Positions 1-5,495 of a DNA stretch of 5,615 nucleotides are shown here, piece after piece (positions within the stretch are counted from its first letter, which is position 1; each line of letters opens with the position of its first letter). The DNA is taken from positions 1 to 5,615 of the forward strand of contig CAUJFT010000071.1 of assembly GCA_963169475.1 (NCBI GenBank). Reading direction: 5' to 3'. Both the position numbers and the translations under genes were made by a program. The notes beneath the pieces are model-generated. The model was not told where the DNA came from, did not search any database, and saw only the letters and a list, made by a program, of their open reading frames with translations. The stretch comes from Bacteroidota bacterium (GTDB lineage Bacteria > Bacteroidota > Bacteroidia > J057).

Positions 1-123
1 AGCTCTCTGAACGGATATGATAAAGAATGGATTCATTTTGGGCAAGCAATCGCCTCTTATGACGGGAAGGAAGGAACTGCCGCTTTTCTCGAAAAAAGAC
101 TCCCCAATTTTAAAGGGAGATAA
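1..123 (+). CDS. Enoyl-CoA hydratase/isomerase (crotonase family), C-terminal end
   Basis: The window opens inside a reading frame that gives 40 residues before a TAA stop. The end of the protein, with EGTAAFLEKRLPNFKG just before the stop, matches the typical C-terminal helix of crotonase-superfamily enoyl-CoA hydratases (EG-x-AAFLEKR-x-P-x-F-x-G). Members of this family hydrate or isomerise acyl-CoA thioesters, mostly in fatty-acid or amino-acid breakdown in the cytoplasm. The catalytic residues and oxyanion-hole motifs lie upstream of the window, so the exact substrate and activity cannot be read here. The family call rests on the C-terminal signature only. The gene is complete at its 3' end, and an AT-rich spacer with a repeat element follows. 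Confidence 0.82.
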   Translation, partial: SSLNGYDKEWIHFGQAIASYDGKEGTAAFLEKRLPNFKGR

Positions 124-130
124 ATAAAAA

Positions 131-145
131 AATCATGTAATGATT
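131..145. repeat. Small perfect hairpin after the hydratase stop
   Basis: AATCAT and ATGATT form perfect 6-bp arms around a 3-nt loop, 7 nt after the stop codon. The stem is AT-rich and lacks a following T-run, so it is at best a weak transcript-end structure. It is not part of the longer repeat that starts at 151. Confidence 0.3.
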
Positions 146-150
146 GGGAT

Positions 151-259
151 ATAAGTAGTTCTTAGTTTTTAATGATAAGTTCTTAGTATATACAAATAAT
201 TGTTTATCAGTTTTTTTAACTAAAAATAATATCATAAACTAATTTCAAACCATTACTTA
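151..259 (+). repeat. Interspersed palindromic repeat element, copy 1 (~109 bp)
   Basis: This spacer segment recurs at 3046-3152. My hand alignment gives 103 identical columns out of 109, with four substitutions and two single-base gaps. It starts ATAAGTAGT and ends ATTACTTA(T), so the two ends are inverted copies of each other with one mismatch. Inside, TAGTTT..ATGATA (163-177) is mirrored by TATCATAAACTA (230-241), which makes the whole element an imperfect palindrome centred near 203. The left arm also holds a nested direct repeat: ATAAGTAGTTCTTAGT at 151-166 and ATAAGTTCTTAGT at 175-187. No coding capacity is visible. It behaves like a REP- or MITE-like intergenic element, and which of the two cannot be settled from one window. 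It lies between the hydratase gene and tdk, 27 nt after the stop. Confidence 0.85.
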
Positions 260-265
260 TTGGAA

Positions 266-294
266 ATTACCTTGTTTTATTTTTTCCAGGTAAT
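266..294. repeat. Inverted repeat in the tdk leader
   Basis: ATTACCT (266-272) and AGGTAAT (288-294) are perfect 7-bp inverted arms around a T-rich 15-nt loop, 67 nt before the tdk start. It could be an operator or a weak hairpin in the tdk leader, or chance in AT-rich DNA. I see no clear Bacteroidota -33/-7 promoter pair next to it. Confidence 0.3.
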
Positions 295-361
295 AAATCA
301 ATCAAATGGTTATCAAGAATTTTTATCCTGAATCATTACAAAATAATCAGCGTATCCATGT

Positions 362-937
362 ATGTTTATTGAATTTAATTCCCAGAATAGAAAAGCCGGT
401 TGGGTAGAGGTGATTTGCGGAAGCATGTTTTCCGGAAAAACAGAAGAGCTTATTCGTCGGTTAAGGCGGGCGATTATCGCCAATCAGAAAGTAGAAATTT
501 TTAAACCGGATTTAGACAAGCGGTATAGCGATACAGAAGTTGTATCCCATAATCAGAACGCGATTCCTTCAACACCCGTTACGTCTTCTCAACAGATATT
601 GCTACTTACGACAGAGGTAGATGTTGTAGGGATAGACGAAGCCCAATTCTTTGATTCAGGAATAACGGAAGTAGTCCTAGAATTAGCGAACCGCGGGATT
701 AGGGTCGTAGTGGCCGGATTAGATATGGACTACACGGGAACCCCCTTTGGACCTATGCCCGATTTATTGGCAGCGGCGGAGTTTATCACTAAGGTGCATG
801 CGATTTGTCAGCAGTGTGGTAGCCTTGCAAATTATTCCCACAGGATTACCAACCAATCTTCTCAAGTGCTTGTAGGAGAGAAAGATAGTTACGAACCTCG
901 GTGTAGGAGCTGCTTTTATGAAGGGGAATCAAGATAA
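362..937 (+). CDS. tdk: Thymidine kinase (type II, TK1-like)
   Basis: The protein phosphorylates thymidine to dTMP with ATP in the cytoplasm, the first step of thymidine salvage. All hallmarks of the 191-residue type II enzyme are visible: the P-loop GSMFSGKT (20-27), the Walker B and catalytic segment VVGIDEAQFF (88-97) with the presumed base Glu93, the GLDMD strand (119-123) followed by the lasso segment TGTPFGPMP (125-133), and a zinc ribbon from C149-x-x-C152 and C181-x-x-C184. The length is normal for the family. The ATG at 362 is kept because Bacteroidota homologues commonly begin with a similar short MF-x-E lead before the GW-x-EVICGSMFSGKT strand. No Shine-Dalgarno is visible, which is usual in this phylum. 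It is probably the first gene of the block that continues 30 nt downstream. Function is near certain. Confidence 0.97.
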   Translation: MFIEFNSQNRKAGWVEVICGSMFSGKTEELIRRLRRAIIANQKVEIFKPDLDKRYSDTEVVSHNQNAIPSTPVTSSQQILLLTTEVDVVGIDEAQFFDSGITEVVLELANRGIRVVVAGLDMDYTGTPFGPMPDLLAAAEFITKVHAICQQCGSLANYSHRITNQSSQVLVGEKDSYEPRCRSCFYEGESR

Positions 938-967
938 TGATAACCAGCTAATTCTCTCTACTATTCC

Positions 968-1966
968 ATGATAAAACCCCTATTTATAGTAGGCACACAG
1001 CGTTCAGGCTCAAATCTCCTCCGGCTAATGTTAGATGAATCGCCCGAAATTGCAGCTCCTCATCCGCCTCATATTTTAAAAACTTTTATCCCGCTACTGT
1101 CATGCTATGGAGACTTGATGGTTACAAAAAATTTGGAAAGGTTGATTGCTGACGTATGTGAATTTGTTCGCCTCAATCCTGTAGAATGGGGGGTGATTCC
1201 TGAAAAATCAACCGTGTTAGCGCGTACCGTTTCCCCCACGCTTATATCGGTTATGGCAGCGGTTTATGAAGTCCCCGCAGCCGCAAAAGGGGCTAAATAT
1301 TGGTGCTGCAAAAGTATGGCAAATGTAGAAATATTGCCGGAGCTATATAAAGCCCTGCCAGAAGCAAAGTTTATCTATCTGTATCGAGACGGAAGAGATG
1401 TCGCTTTGTCCTTTACCAAAGCATTTGTAGGAGAAAAACATTTTTATACCATTGCCCGACAATGGAGGAAGGACCAAGAACATGCGCTTTGTTTTCGTGA
1501 AAACTACCCGCAAGCACGCTTTTTTTCTTTGAAATATGAGTCTTTTATTCAGTCTCCCAAGGAAAGCCTTATTGAAATTTGTGCTTTTTTGGAAATAGAT
1601 TTTCGTCCAGAAATGCTACAATATTACCAATCAAAAGAATCACAGCGCACAGCGGAATCCGGAGAGATGTGGAAAAATGTGGTAAAACCCGTACTGGCGG
1701 ATAATCATCATAAATTTTTAAAAGAAACTACTCCCGAACAAATTCGTATATTTGAAACCGTAGCTGGAGAGGTTTTATTAAAGTTAGGGTATCAACCGAT
1801 TAATGCCCTCCAAACGCTTAATGTTTTTACAGAAAATGAAATTACGGCTTTTGAAGCAGAAAATCAAAAATTGAAAGTGGATATCCGTAAAAAACTCGGA
1901 AGCGAAGAGCTTGATAGAAGAAAGGGACAAGAAGCCCTTCTTGAAAATATTAGAAATTATGAATAA
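968..1966 (+). CDS. PAPS-dependent sulfotransferase family protein
   Basis: This 332-residue protein has the two PAPS-binding signatures of the family. The 5'-phosphosulfate loop is TQRSGSNLLR (10-19), directly after the first beta strand. The 3'-phosphate site is LYRDGRDVALSF (138-149), with Arg140 and Ser148 in the expected places. A further conserved-looking CKS (114-116) precedes the second half of the fold. By family knowledge it moves a sulfuryl group from PAPS to an acceptor hydroxyl or amine; the acceptor (glycan, lipid or peptide) cannot be told from sequence. It has no signal peptide or membrane helix, so it should be cytoplasmic. The last ~45 residues are charged, likely helical, and lie beyond the core fold. 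The gene follows tdk by 30 nt and its last 8 bp overlap the next gene, which suggests co-transcription but not a shared pathway. Confidence 0.88.
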   Translation: MIKPLFIVGTQRSGSNLLRLMLDESPEIAAPHPPHILKTFIPLLSCYGDLMVTKNLERLIADVCEFVRLNPVEWGVIPEKSTVLARTVSPTLISVMAAVYEVPAAAKGAKYWCCKSMANVEILPELYKALPEAKFIYLYRDGRDVALSFTKAFVGEKHFYTIARQWRKDQEHALCFRENYPQARFFSLKYESFIQSPKESLIEICAFLEIDFRPEMLQYYQSKESQRTAESGEMWKNVVKPVLADNHHKFLKETTPEQIRIFETVAGEVLLKLGYQPINALQTLNVFTENEITAFEAENQKLKVDIRKKLGSEELDRRKGQEALLENIRNYE

Positions 1967-2435
1967 AAAAACAGTCTTTTTATTTGTTCCATTCTTTGTA
2001 CTTGTAGTGTTGTTTGTGAGATGCAACAACAAAAGCACCATTTATAAGAATTATACCGAAATACCCGGGTTCTTGTGGGATAAAAACCAAGACCTACCTT
2101 TTAGTTTTGAAATATCTGATACTACCCCCGAATATGAAGTTAAAATTCATGTCCGCCATACGAATGCTTACCAGCATGAGACGGTTCCCGTTCTGTTTAC
2201 TATGCAGAACCCTTCTGGAGAAACAACTCAAGTCCCCGCCGATATTCATCTCAAAGATGAAAAGGGTAAATTTACAGGAGACGCAGCCGGAGACATCTGG
2301 GATTTTTGTTGTTTCACCGCGATAGAGTCCACAAAGTTCAAAAAAGGGAAATATAAGGTAGTGCTTCAACACACTTATTCGAAGCCTATTTTGATGGATA
2401 TCATGGGAATGGGAATTGAGGTTAGTAAAAAATAA
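1959..2435 (+). CDS. gldH: GldH-like gliding motility lipoprotein
   Basis: The 158-residue product starts with a lysine-containing N-terminus and a long hydrophobic stretch ending at Cys22, so it is probably exported and lipid-anchored. The body fits GldH, a lipoprotein needed for gliding in Flavobacterium. Shared traits are Y-x-x-Y-x-x-IP then W, the F-x-F-x-I-x-DTT-x-x-Y strand, HVRHTNAY, a LKDEKGKFTGDAAGDIWD turn region, and a late VLQH-x-Y strand. I chose the ATG at 1959 over an upstream in-frame ATG at 1911 because only the later one puts the Lys-Lys and hydrophobic segment at the N-terminus. It overlaps the sulfotransferase stop by 8 bp, typical of translational coupling. The lipobox is odd: residues before the Cys read Leu-Phe-Val-Arg, with Arg at -1 where a small residue is expected. 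GldH assignment is by motif recall, not a search. Confidence 0.8.
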   Translation: MNKKTVFLFVPFFVLVVLFVRCNNKSTIYKNYTEIPGFLWDKNQDLPFSFEISDTTPEYEVKIHVRHTNAYQHETVPVLFTMQNPSGETTQVPADIHLKDEKGKFTGDAAGDIWDFCCFTAIESTKFKKGKYKVVLQHTYSKPILMDIMGMGIEVSKK

Positions 2436-2439
2436 TCCT

Positions 2440-3027
2440 ATGCGTATAATCTCCGGAAAATTAGGCGGAAGAGTCCTAAAAGTGCCAAGTAATCTCCCCG
2501 TCCGTCCAACGACAGACCGAACAAAAGAGGCATTGTTTAATATCATTCATGCCCAAAAAGAGATAGAAGATATGGCGGTGTTGGATATATGTTCGGGAAC
2601 AGGAAATATCGGGATTGAGTTTTTTAGTAGGGGTGCAGAGATTATTATTGCCATTGATAAAGATAGACGATGTGTAGAAGCGGTGAAAGAGTTGTATCAA
2701 TCATTGGGAGTAGTAAATGGGAAAGTGATTCAAGCAGAAGTTACAAGGTTTGCCGAAAATCCCTTTAAATTTTTACCTAAGTCCTCCCCAAAGTTTGATA
2801 TTATCTTTATTGACCCCCCTTATGCCCTCCCCAATCAACAAGAGATTGTCCAGAATCTTTTTGCGTTTGGTCTGCTGAAAGAAGACGGGTGGTTGATTCT
2901 GGAGCATAATAGCCTCTTTTCTTTTGACACCGTTACGGGCTATCTTTTTACTCGAAAATATGGCTCATCTTCTCTTTCTTTTTTTGGGAATGACTCGGAA
3001 GCGCAAAGCGAAAGCCCTTCCACATAA
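2440..3027 (+). CDS. rsmD: 16S rRNA (guanine-N2)-methyltransferase RsmD
   Basis: RsmD methylates G966 (E. coli numbering) of 16S rRNA at N2 using S-adenosylmethionine, in the small ribosomal subunit. Visible family marks are the N-terminal MRIISG-x-x-GGR (1-11), RPTTDRTKEALFNI (22-35), SAM motif I VLDICSGTGNIGIEF (47-61), the acidic AIDKD end of the next strand (71-75), and the catalytic IFIDPPY (123-128). The C-terminal RKYGSSSLSFF (172-182) is the usual end; 13 low-complexity, Ser- and Glu-rich residues follow it. I place the start at 2440 because the family begins with MRIISG, although the frame is open to an ATG at 2416. The chosen start lies 4 nt after the gldH stop, so it is probably the last gene of the tdk-to-rsmD unit. 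The length of 195 residues is normal. Confidence 0.95.
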   Translation: MRIISGKLGGRVLKVPSNLPVRPTTDRTKEALFNIIHAQKEIEDMAVLDICSGTGNIGIEFFSRGAEIIIAIDKDRRCVEAVKELYQSLGVVNGKVIQAEVTRFAENPFKFLPKSSPKFDIIFIDPPYALPNQQEIVQNLFAFGLLKEDGWLILEHNSLFSFDTVTGYLFTRKYGSSSLSFFGNDSEAQSESPST

Positions 3028-3045
3028 ATGTACCACTAATTAGAA

Positions 3046-3152
3046 ATAAGTAGTTCTTAGTTTTAATGATAAGTTCTTAGTCTTCACAAATAATTGTTTA
3101 TCATTTTTTTAACTAAAAATAATATCATAAACTAATTTCAAACCAGTACTTA
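3046..3152 (+). repeat. Interspersed palindromic repeat element, copy 2 (~107 bp)
   Basis: This is the partner of the element at 151-259, in the same orientation. Differences from copy 1 are one fewer T in the first T-run, a lost G before the long T-run, three substitutions in the centre (TATATAC versus TCTTCAC) and one near the right end. The mirrored inner arms TAGTTT..ATGATA and TATCATAAACTA are unchanged. The outer right end reads CAGTACTTA, so the terminal inverted match is shorter here (TAAGTA/TACTTA). The element begins 18 nt after the rsmD stop and ends 108 nt before mnmE. Its flanks share nothing with those of copy 1, so the boundaries are sharp. Confidence 0.85.
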
Positions 3153-3260
3153 GGTTGGTAAAAAAATGATTTACGAAATCCTCTCAATGTCCCTACAAGC
3201 CTCCATGTAATTTAAAAAATACTCCAAAGTTATCAATCGAAGAAATAAAAAAAGCGAATA

Positions 3261-4673
3261 ATGATAGAGAATGTTAATAGTCAAAATCTGCCCAATAAAT
3301 CATACGCTTACCCTACGATAGCCGCGATATGCACTCCTGCCGGACAGGGTGCGATTGGAGTTATTCGCGTTTCAGGAGAGGAGGCAATCGCAATTACCCA
3401 ACGTGTTTTTAGTAAGAAGATTATGGGTGCAAAGGGTTATACCGTACATTATGGAAATATTATTGACCAAAATGAAATTATAGATGAGGTAATCCTTCTT
3501 CTCTTTCGCTCTCCTCACTCTTTTACAAAAGAAAACGTGGTGGAAATATCCTGTCATGGCTCTCCCTACATATTGGAAAAAGTACTGAACCTATTACTAC
3601 AAAACGGAGCAGAGTTGGCGCAAGCAGGAGCGTTCACTCAACGGGCATTCCTTAACGGCGCAATGGATTTGGCACAAGCAGAGGCAGTAGCAGACTTAAT
3701 AGCCGCAGAATCTGCTGCCGCACATAAGGTTGCCATGAGACAGCTCAAAGGCGGGTTTTCTAACGAATTAAAACATTTACGCGAACAATTGCTTGACTTT
3801 GTGACCCTTATCGAACTAGAATTGGATTTTGCGGAAGAAGATGTAGCTTTTGCGGATAGAAGCGAATTAAAAAATCTAATTCTCTCTCTCTTAACAAAAA
3901 TAGAAAAACTAATTGCTTCTTTTCGTCTGGGGAATGTCTTAAAAAAAGGTGTCCCCGTAGCGATTGCCGGCAAACCTAACGCAGGTAAATCCACCCTATT
4001 AAATACACTTTTGGGGGAGGAAAAAGCCATTGTTTCCCATATAGCCGGCACAACACGAGACGTAATAGAAGACGTGATACAAATAGAAGGAATCCTCTTT
4101 CGCTTTATGGATACCGCCGGACTAAGAGAAACTGAAGATTTCGTCGAAAAAATAGGCGTAGAAAGAGCCTTAGAAAAAATAAAAGAAGCCCAAATTCTTT
4201 TATTTATTTATGATGCCTCTATAGAATCGTATGAAGATACCTATAAAACGGCTTGCAATTTTCAAGAAAAACACCCAGAGACAATCCTTATTTTGGTAGC
4301 AAATAAGGCAGATTTATGCACAAATAATATAAAAGAAGAAAAGAACTCCCCTACTGACCTCCTCCATATCGCCATTTCCGCCAGAGAAAAAGAAGGAATA
4401 GACAGATTAAAAAAAATGCTATTAGCTACAGTAGGTAGTGAGGGTCTCTCTACCCATGAAACCATTCTGACCAATACCCGCCATGTAGAGGCACTTCGTC
4501 AAGCTCAAGCTGCCCTTATGACTGTCTTGGACGGTTTAGCAATAGGACTTACCGGCGACCTTGTCTCCATAGACATTCGTACCGCACTCCATCATATCGG
4601 CTCAATTACAGGAGAAATTAATACGGAGGAGATTCTTGGAAATATTTTTGGGAAGTTCTGTATCGGAAAGTAA
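3261..4673 (+). CDS. mnmE: tRNA uridine-5-carboxymethylaminomethyl modification GTPase MnmE
   Basis: MnmE works with MnmG to place a carboxymethylaminomethyl group on carbon 5 of the wobble uridine of several tRNAs, using a formyl-folate derivative and GTP hydrolysis in the cytoplasm. The 470-residue protein has the expected three parts. The N-terminal folate-binding, dimerising domain includes TIAAICTPAGQGAIGVIRVSG (from residue 19). A helical domain contains the G domain with G1 GKPNAGKST (237-245), G2 GTTRD (263-267), G3 DTAGLRET (284-291) and G4 NKAD (348-351). The C-terminus ends in FCIGK (466-470), carrying the conserved Cys467. The first ~15 residues are a little longer than usual, but no later Met precedes the conserved strand, so 3261 stands. 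It is separated from rsmD by 233 bp with a repeat element and is probably transcribed on its own. Confidence 0.97.
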   Translation: MIENVNSQNLPNKSYAYPTIAAICTPAGQGAIGVIRVSGEEAIAITQRVFSKKIMGAKGYTVHYGNIIDQNEIIDEVILLLFRSPHSFTKENVVEISCHGSPYILEKVLNLLLQNGAELAQAGAFTQRAFLNGAMDLAQAEAVADLIAAESAAAHKVAMRQLKGGFSNELKHLREQLLDFVTLIELELDFAEEDVAFADRSELKNLILSLLTKIEKLIASFRLGNVLKKGVPVAIAGKPNAGKSTLLNTLLGEEKAIVSHIAGTTRDVIEDVIQIEGILFRFMDTAGLRETEDFVEKIGVERALEKIKEAQILLFIYDASIESYEDTYKTACNFQEKHPETILILVANKADLCTNNIKEEKNSPTDLLHIAISAREKEGIDRLKKMLLATVGSEGLSTHETILTNTRHVEALRQAQAALMTVLDGLAIGLTGDLVSIDIRTALHHIGSITGEINTEEILGNIFGKFCIGK

Positions 4674-4693
4674 TTTATCTTAGGTACTTGACC

Positions 4694-4754
4694 ATAAGTA
4701 GTTTATCTTATTCGTCAATTAGTTTGTATTATTTCATACAAAACCGCTTACTTA
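4694..4754 (+). repeat. Short, degenerate relative of the palindromic repeat (61 bp)
   Basis: The left end ATAAGTAGTT is identical to the first ten bases of both longer copies. The right end, CAAAACCGCTTACTTA, resembles their CAAACCATTACTTA. The centre differs and is shorter: a perfect 7-bp inverted repeat, TTTGTAT (4723-4729) and ATACAAA (4736-4742), around a 6-nt loop. It starts 20 nt after the mnmE stop. I read it as an internally deleted or diverged member of the same family. With only the ends shared, chance similarity in AT-rich DNA is possible. Confidence 0.45.
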
Positions 4755-4831
4755 AAAACATAAAATAGGTTGCATTAAAGTAAATAGTAGTGTTGATTAT
4801 CAGTCATTTAATAAAAAATAATTTAAAATAA

Positions 4832-5105
4832 ATTTGCCTTAGTGCTTATTTTGCTGATAGTAAACTATCAGCAAAGGATTATCATTTCCCTATCAAACTT
4901 TCTTTCAAATCAAACAAACCCGAATTACTAAATCAAGGAATTGATTAACCAAGTGTACCAGTTCAGCCGTATGTATTGGAAAAGTGTAAGCCAACAAAAC
5001 TTACCAGTCACTACAATTTACCCCGAAATGGTGGCAGAAATTTATCCCCACTTTCAAGAAGATAATTTACCCGACTTTGGTAAAAGTAATCTTTGGTTTT
5101 TGTAG
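4832..5105 (+). pseudogene. Remnant of a prokaryotic Argonaute (PIWI C-terminus), truncated and frameshifted
   Basis: Two frames read in turn give the last ~90 residues of a pAgo PIWI domain. From about 4877 the first frame encodes DYHFPIKLSFKSNKPELL. The reading then shifts by one base near 4931 to IKELINQVYQFSRMYWKSV (4932-4988), continues with SQQNLPVTTIYPEMVAEIYPHF and ends GKSNLWFL before TAG at 5103. The pattern (a strand, then helix with YQ-x-SR-x-YW-x-S, LPVT, Y-x-x-MVAE, final hydrophobic residue) is that of the Argonaute C-terminus. There the last carboxylate helps hold the metal that binds the guide 5' phosphate. The strings most resemble short pAgos of Bacteroidota, which act with TIR-, SIR2- or nuclease-APAZ partners in defence. 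No start codon, MID domain or rest of PIWI is present, and no partner gene is in the window. The upstream edge is uncertain: 4832-4876 is open in the first frame but not clearly homologous. The alignment is from memory. Confidence 0.8.
4850..4875. repeat. Perfect 12-bp inverted repeat at the head of the pAgo remnant
   Basis: TTTGCTGATAGT (4850-4861) and ACTATCAGCAAA (4864-4875) are exact inverted copies separated by only AA. The arms end two bases before recognisable Argonaute sequence begins. There is no T-run after it, so it is not an obvious terminator. It might be a protein-binding site, the trace of an insertion or deletion event, or part of the old coding sequence. Confidence 0.85.
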
Positions 5106-5129
5106 TTCTCCTCAGCACTGTAGTTTTAC

Positions 5130-5164
5130 GAGGCTGTCCAAAACTTTTCGGACAGCCTCTTTTT
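5130..5164 (+). terminator. Rho-independent terminator behind the pAgo remnant
   Basis: GAGGCTGTCC (5130-5139) and GGACAGCCTC (5150-5159) form a perfect 10-bp GC-rich stem around a 10-nt loop, followed at once by TTTTT (5160-5164). It lies 24 nt after the TAG of the pAgo remnant and faces the same way, so it is probably the original terminator of that gene. On the other strand no T-run follows the stem, so it works in one direction only. Confidence 0.93.
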
Positions 5165-5487
5165 ATTCGGGTAGATGATAGAGTAATATGCGTTTACGCA
5201 ACTCCCATCGCCTTCATTTTACTACTCGGCCAACCTCTTTTTTTTATCTGCACCTTCCATCACCAAACTGATTTTGAACAACTGCCAATACAAAGCAAAG
5301 ATTTTATTTTAGATTATCGTACTGCCCTAGCTAACCAATTTACAGAGATATGTATGATACATTCTATTCTTAAAATAAAACACCGTTACACCTCAACTAA
5401 CTATCCTATAATTAGAAGTAAGAGCCAGAACAATATTAGACGACAGCTCCAACTAAATAATTTTTTAACATCTAAAACGGTTTTAAT
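5165..5487. other. Spacer without a supportable gene
   Basis: Between the terminator and the lipoprotein gene I find no gene on either strand. The + frame that stays open here starts inside the pAgo remnant, runs through the terminator and gives a product with no family resemblance. A small palindrome, TGCGT-TT-ACGCA, lies at 5189-5200. The promoter of the downstream gene should be in this stretch, but I could not identify a convincing Bacteroidota -33/-7 pair. Confidence 0.6.
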
Positions 5488-5495
5488 ATGTTAAA
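5464..5495 (+). promoter_or_regulatory. Long inverted repeat covering the lipoprotein start codon
   Basis: TTTAACAT (5464-5471) pairs with ATGTTAAA (5488-5495), and inside it TAAAAC (5473-5478) pairs with GTTTTA (5480-5485). Only one base on the left and two on the right are unpaired between the two stems. In RNA the start codon itself would sit in the outer stem. A hairpin with a CGG loop could limit translation initiation, or the DNA palindrome could be an operator. The stem is AT-rich and therefore weak, so the role is inferred. Confidence 0.5.

Noticed and set aside
142..266. ATTGG on both sides of repeat copy 1 as a target-site duplication
   Set aside because: The two occurrences do not abut the element ends symmetrically, and copy 2 has no matching flanking duplication.
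1911..1958. Upstream in-frame start for the gldH-like gene
   Set aside because: It would add 16 charged residues before the signal sequence and overlap the sulfotransferase by 56 bp; the ATG at 1959 gives a normal export signal.
2416..2439. Upstream in-frame start for rsmD
   Set aside because: RsmD proteins begin with MRIISG; the extra eight residues would overlap gldH by 20 bp without family support.
2094..2546. 150-codon open frame on the - strand
   Set aside because: It is antisense to gldH and the beginning of rsmD, both of which are recognisable proteins, and its product has no family traits.
3166..3210. 15-codon ATG frame in the mnmE leader (possible leader peptide)
   Set aside because: There is no ribosome-binding site, no run of regulatory codons and no paired attenuator hairpins after it.
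3638..4051. 137-codon open frame on the - strand
   Set aside because: It lies wholly antisense within mnmE, and its Ser- and Ala-rich, low-complexity product is a codon-bias shadow of the mnmE frame.
5197..5259. Short - strand stretch encoding a KKRGWPSSK-type basic segment
   Set aside because: Only 21 codons lie between two stops and there is no continuation in other frames; the resemblance to basic tails of DNA-binding proteins is too short to support a remnant.
5093..5494. 133-codon open frame on the + strand with a TTG start
   Set aside because: It begins inside the pAgo remnant in another frame, reads through the terminator stem and T-run, ends in the start of the lipoprotein gene, and resembles no family I know.
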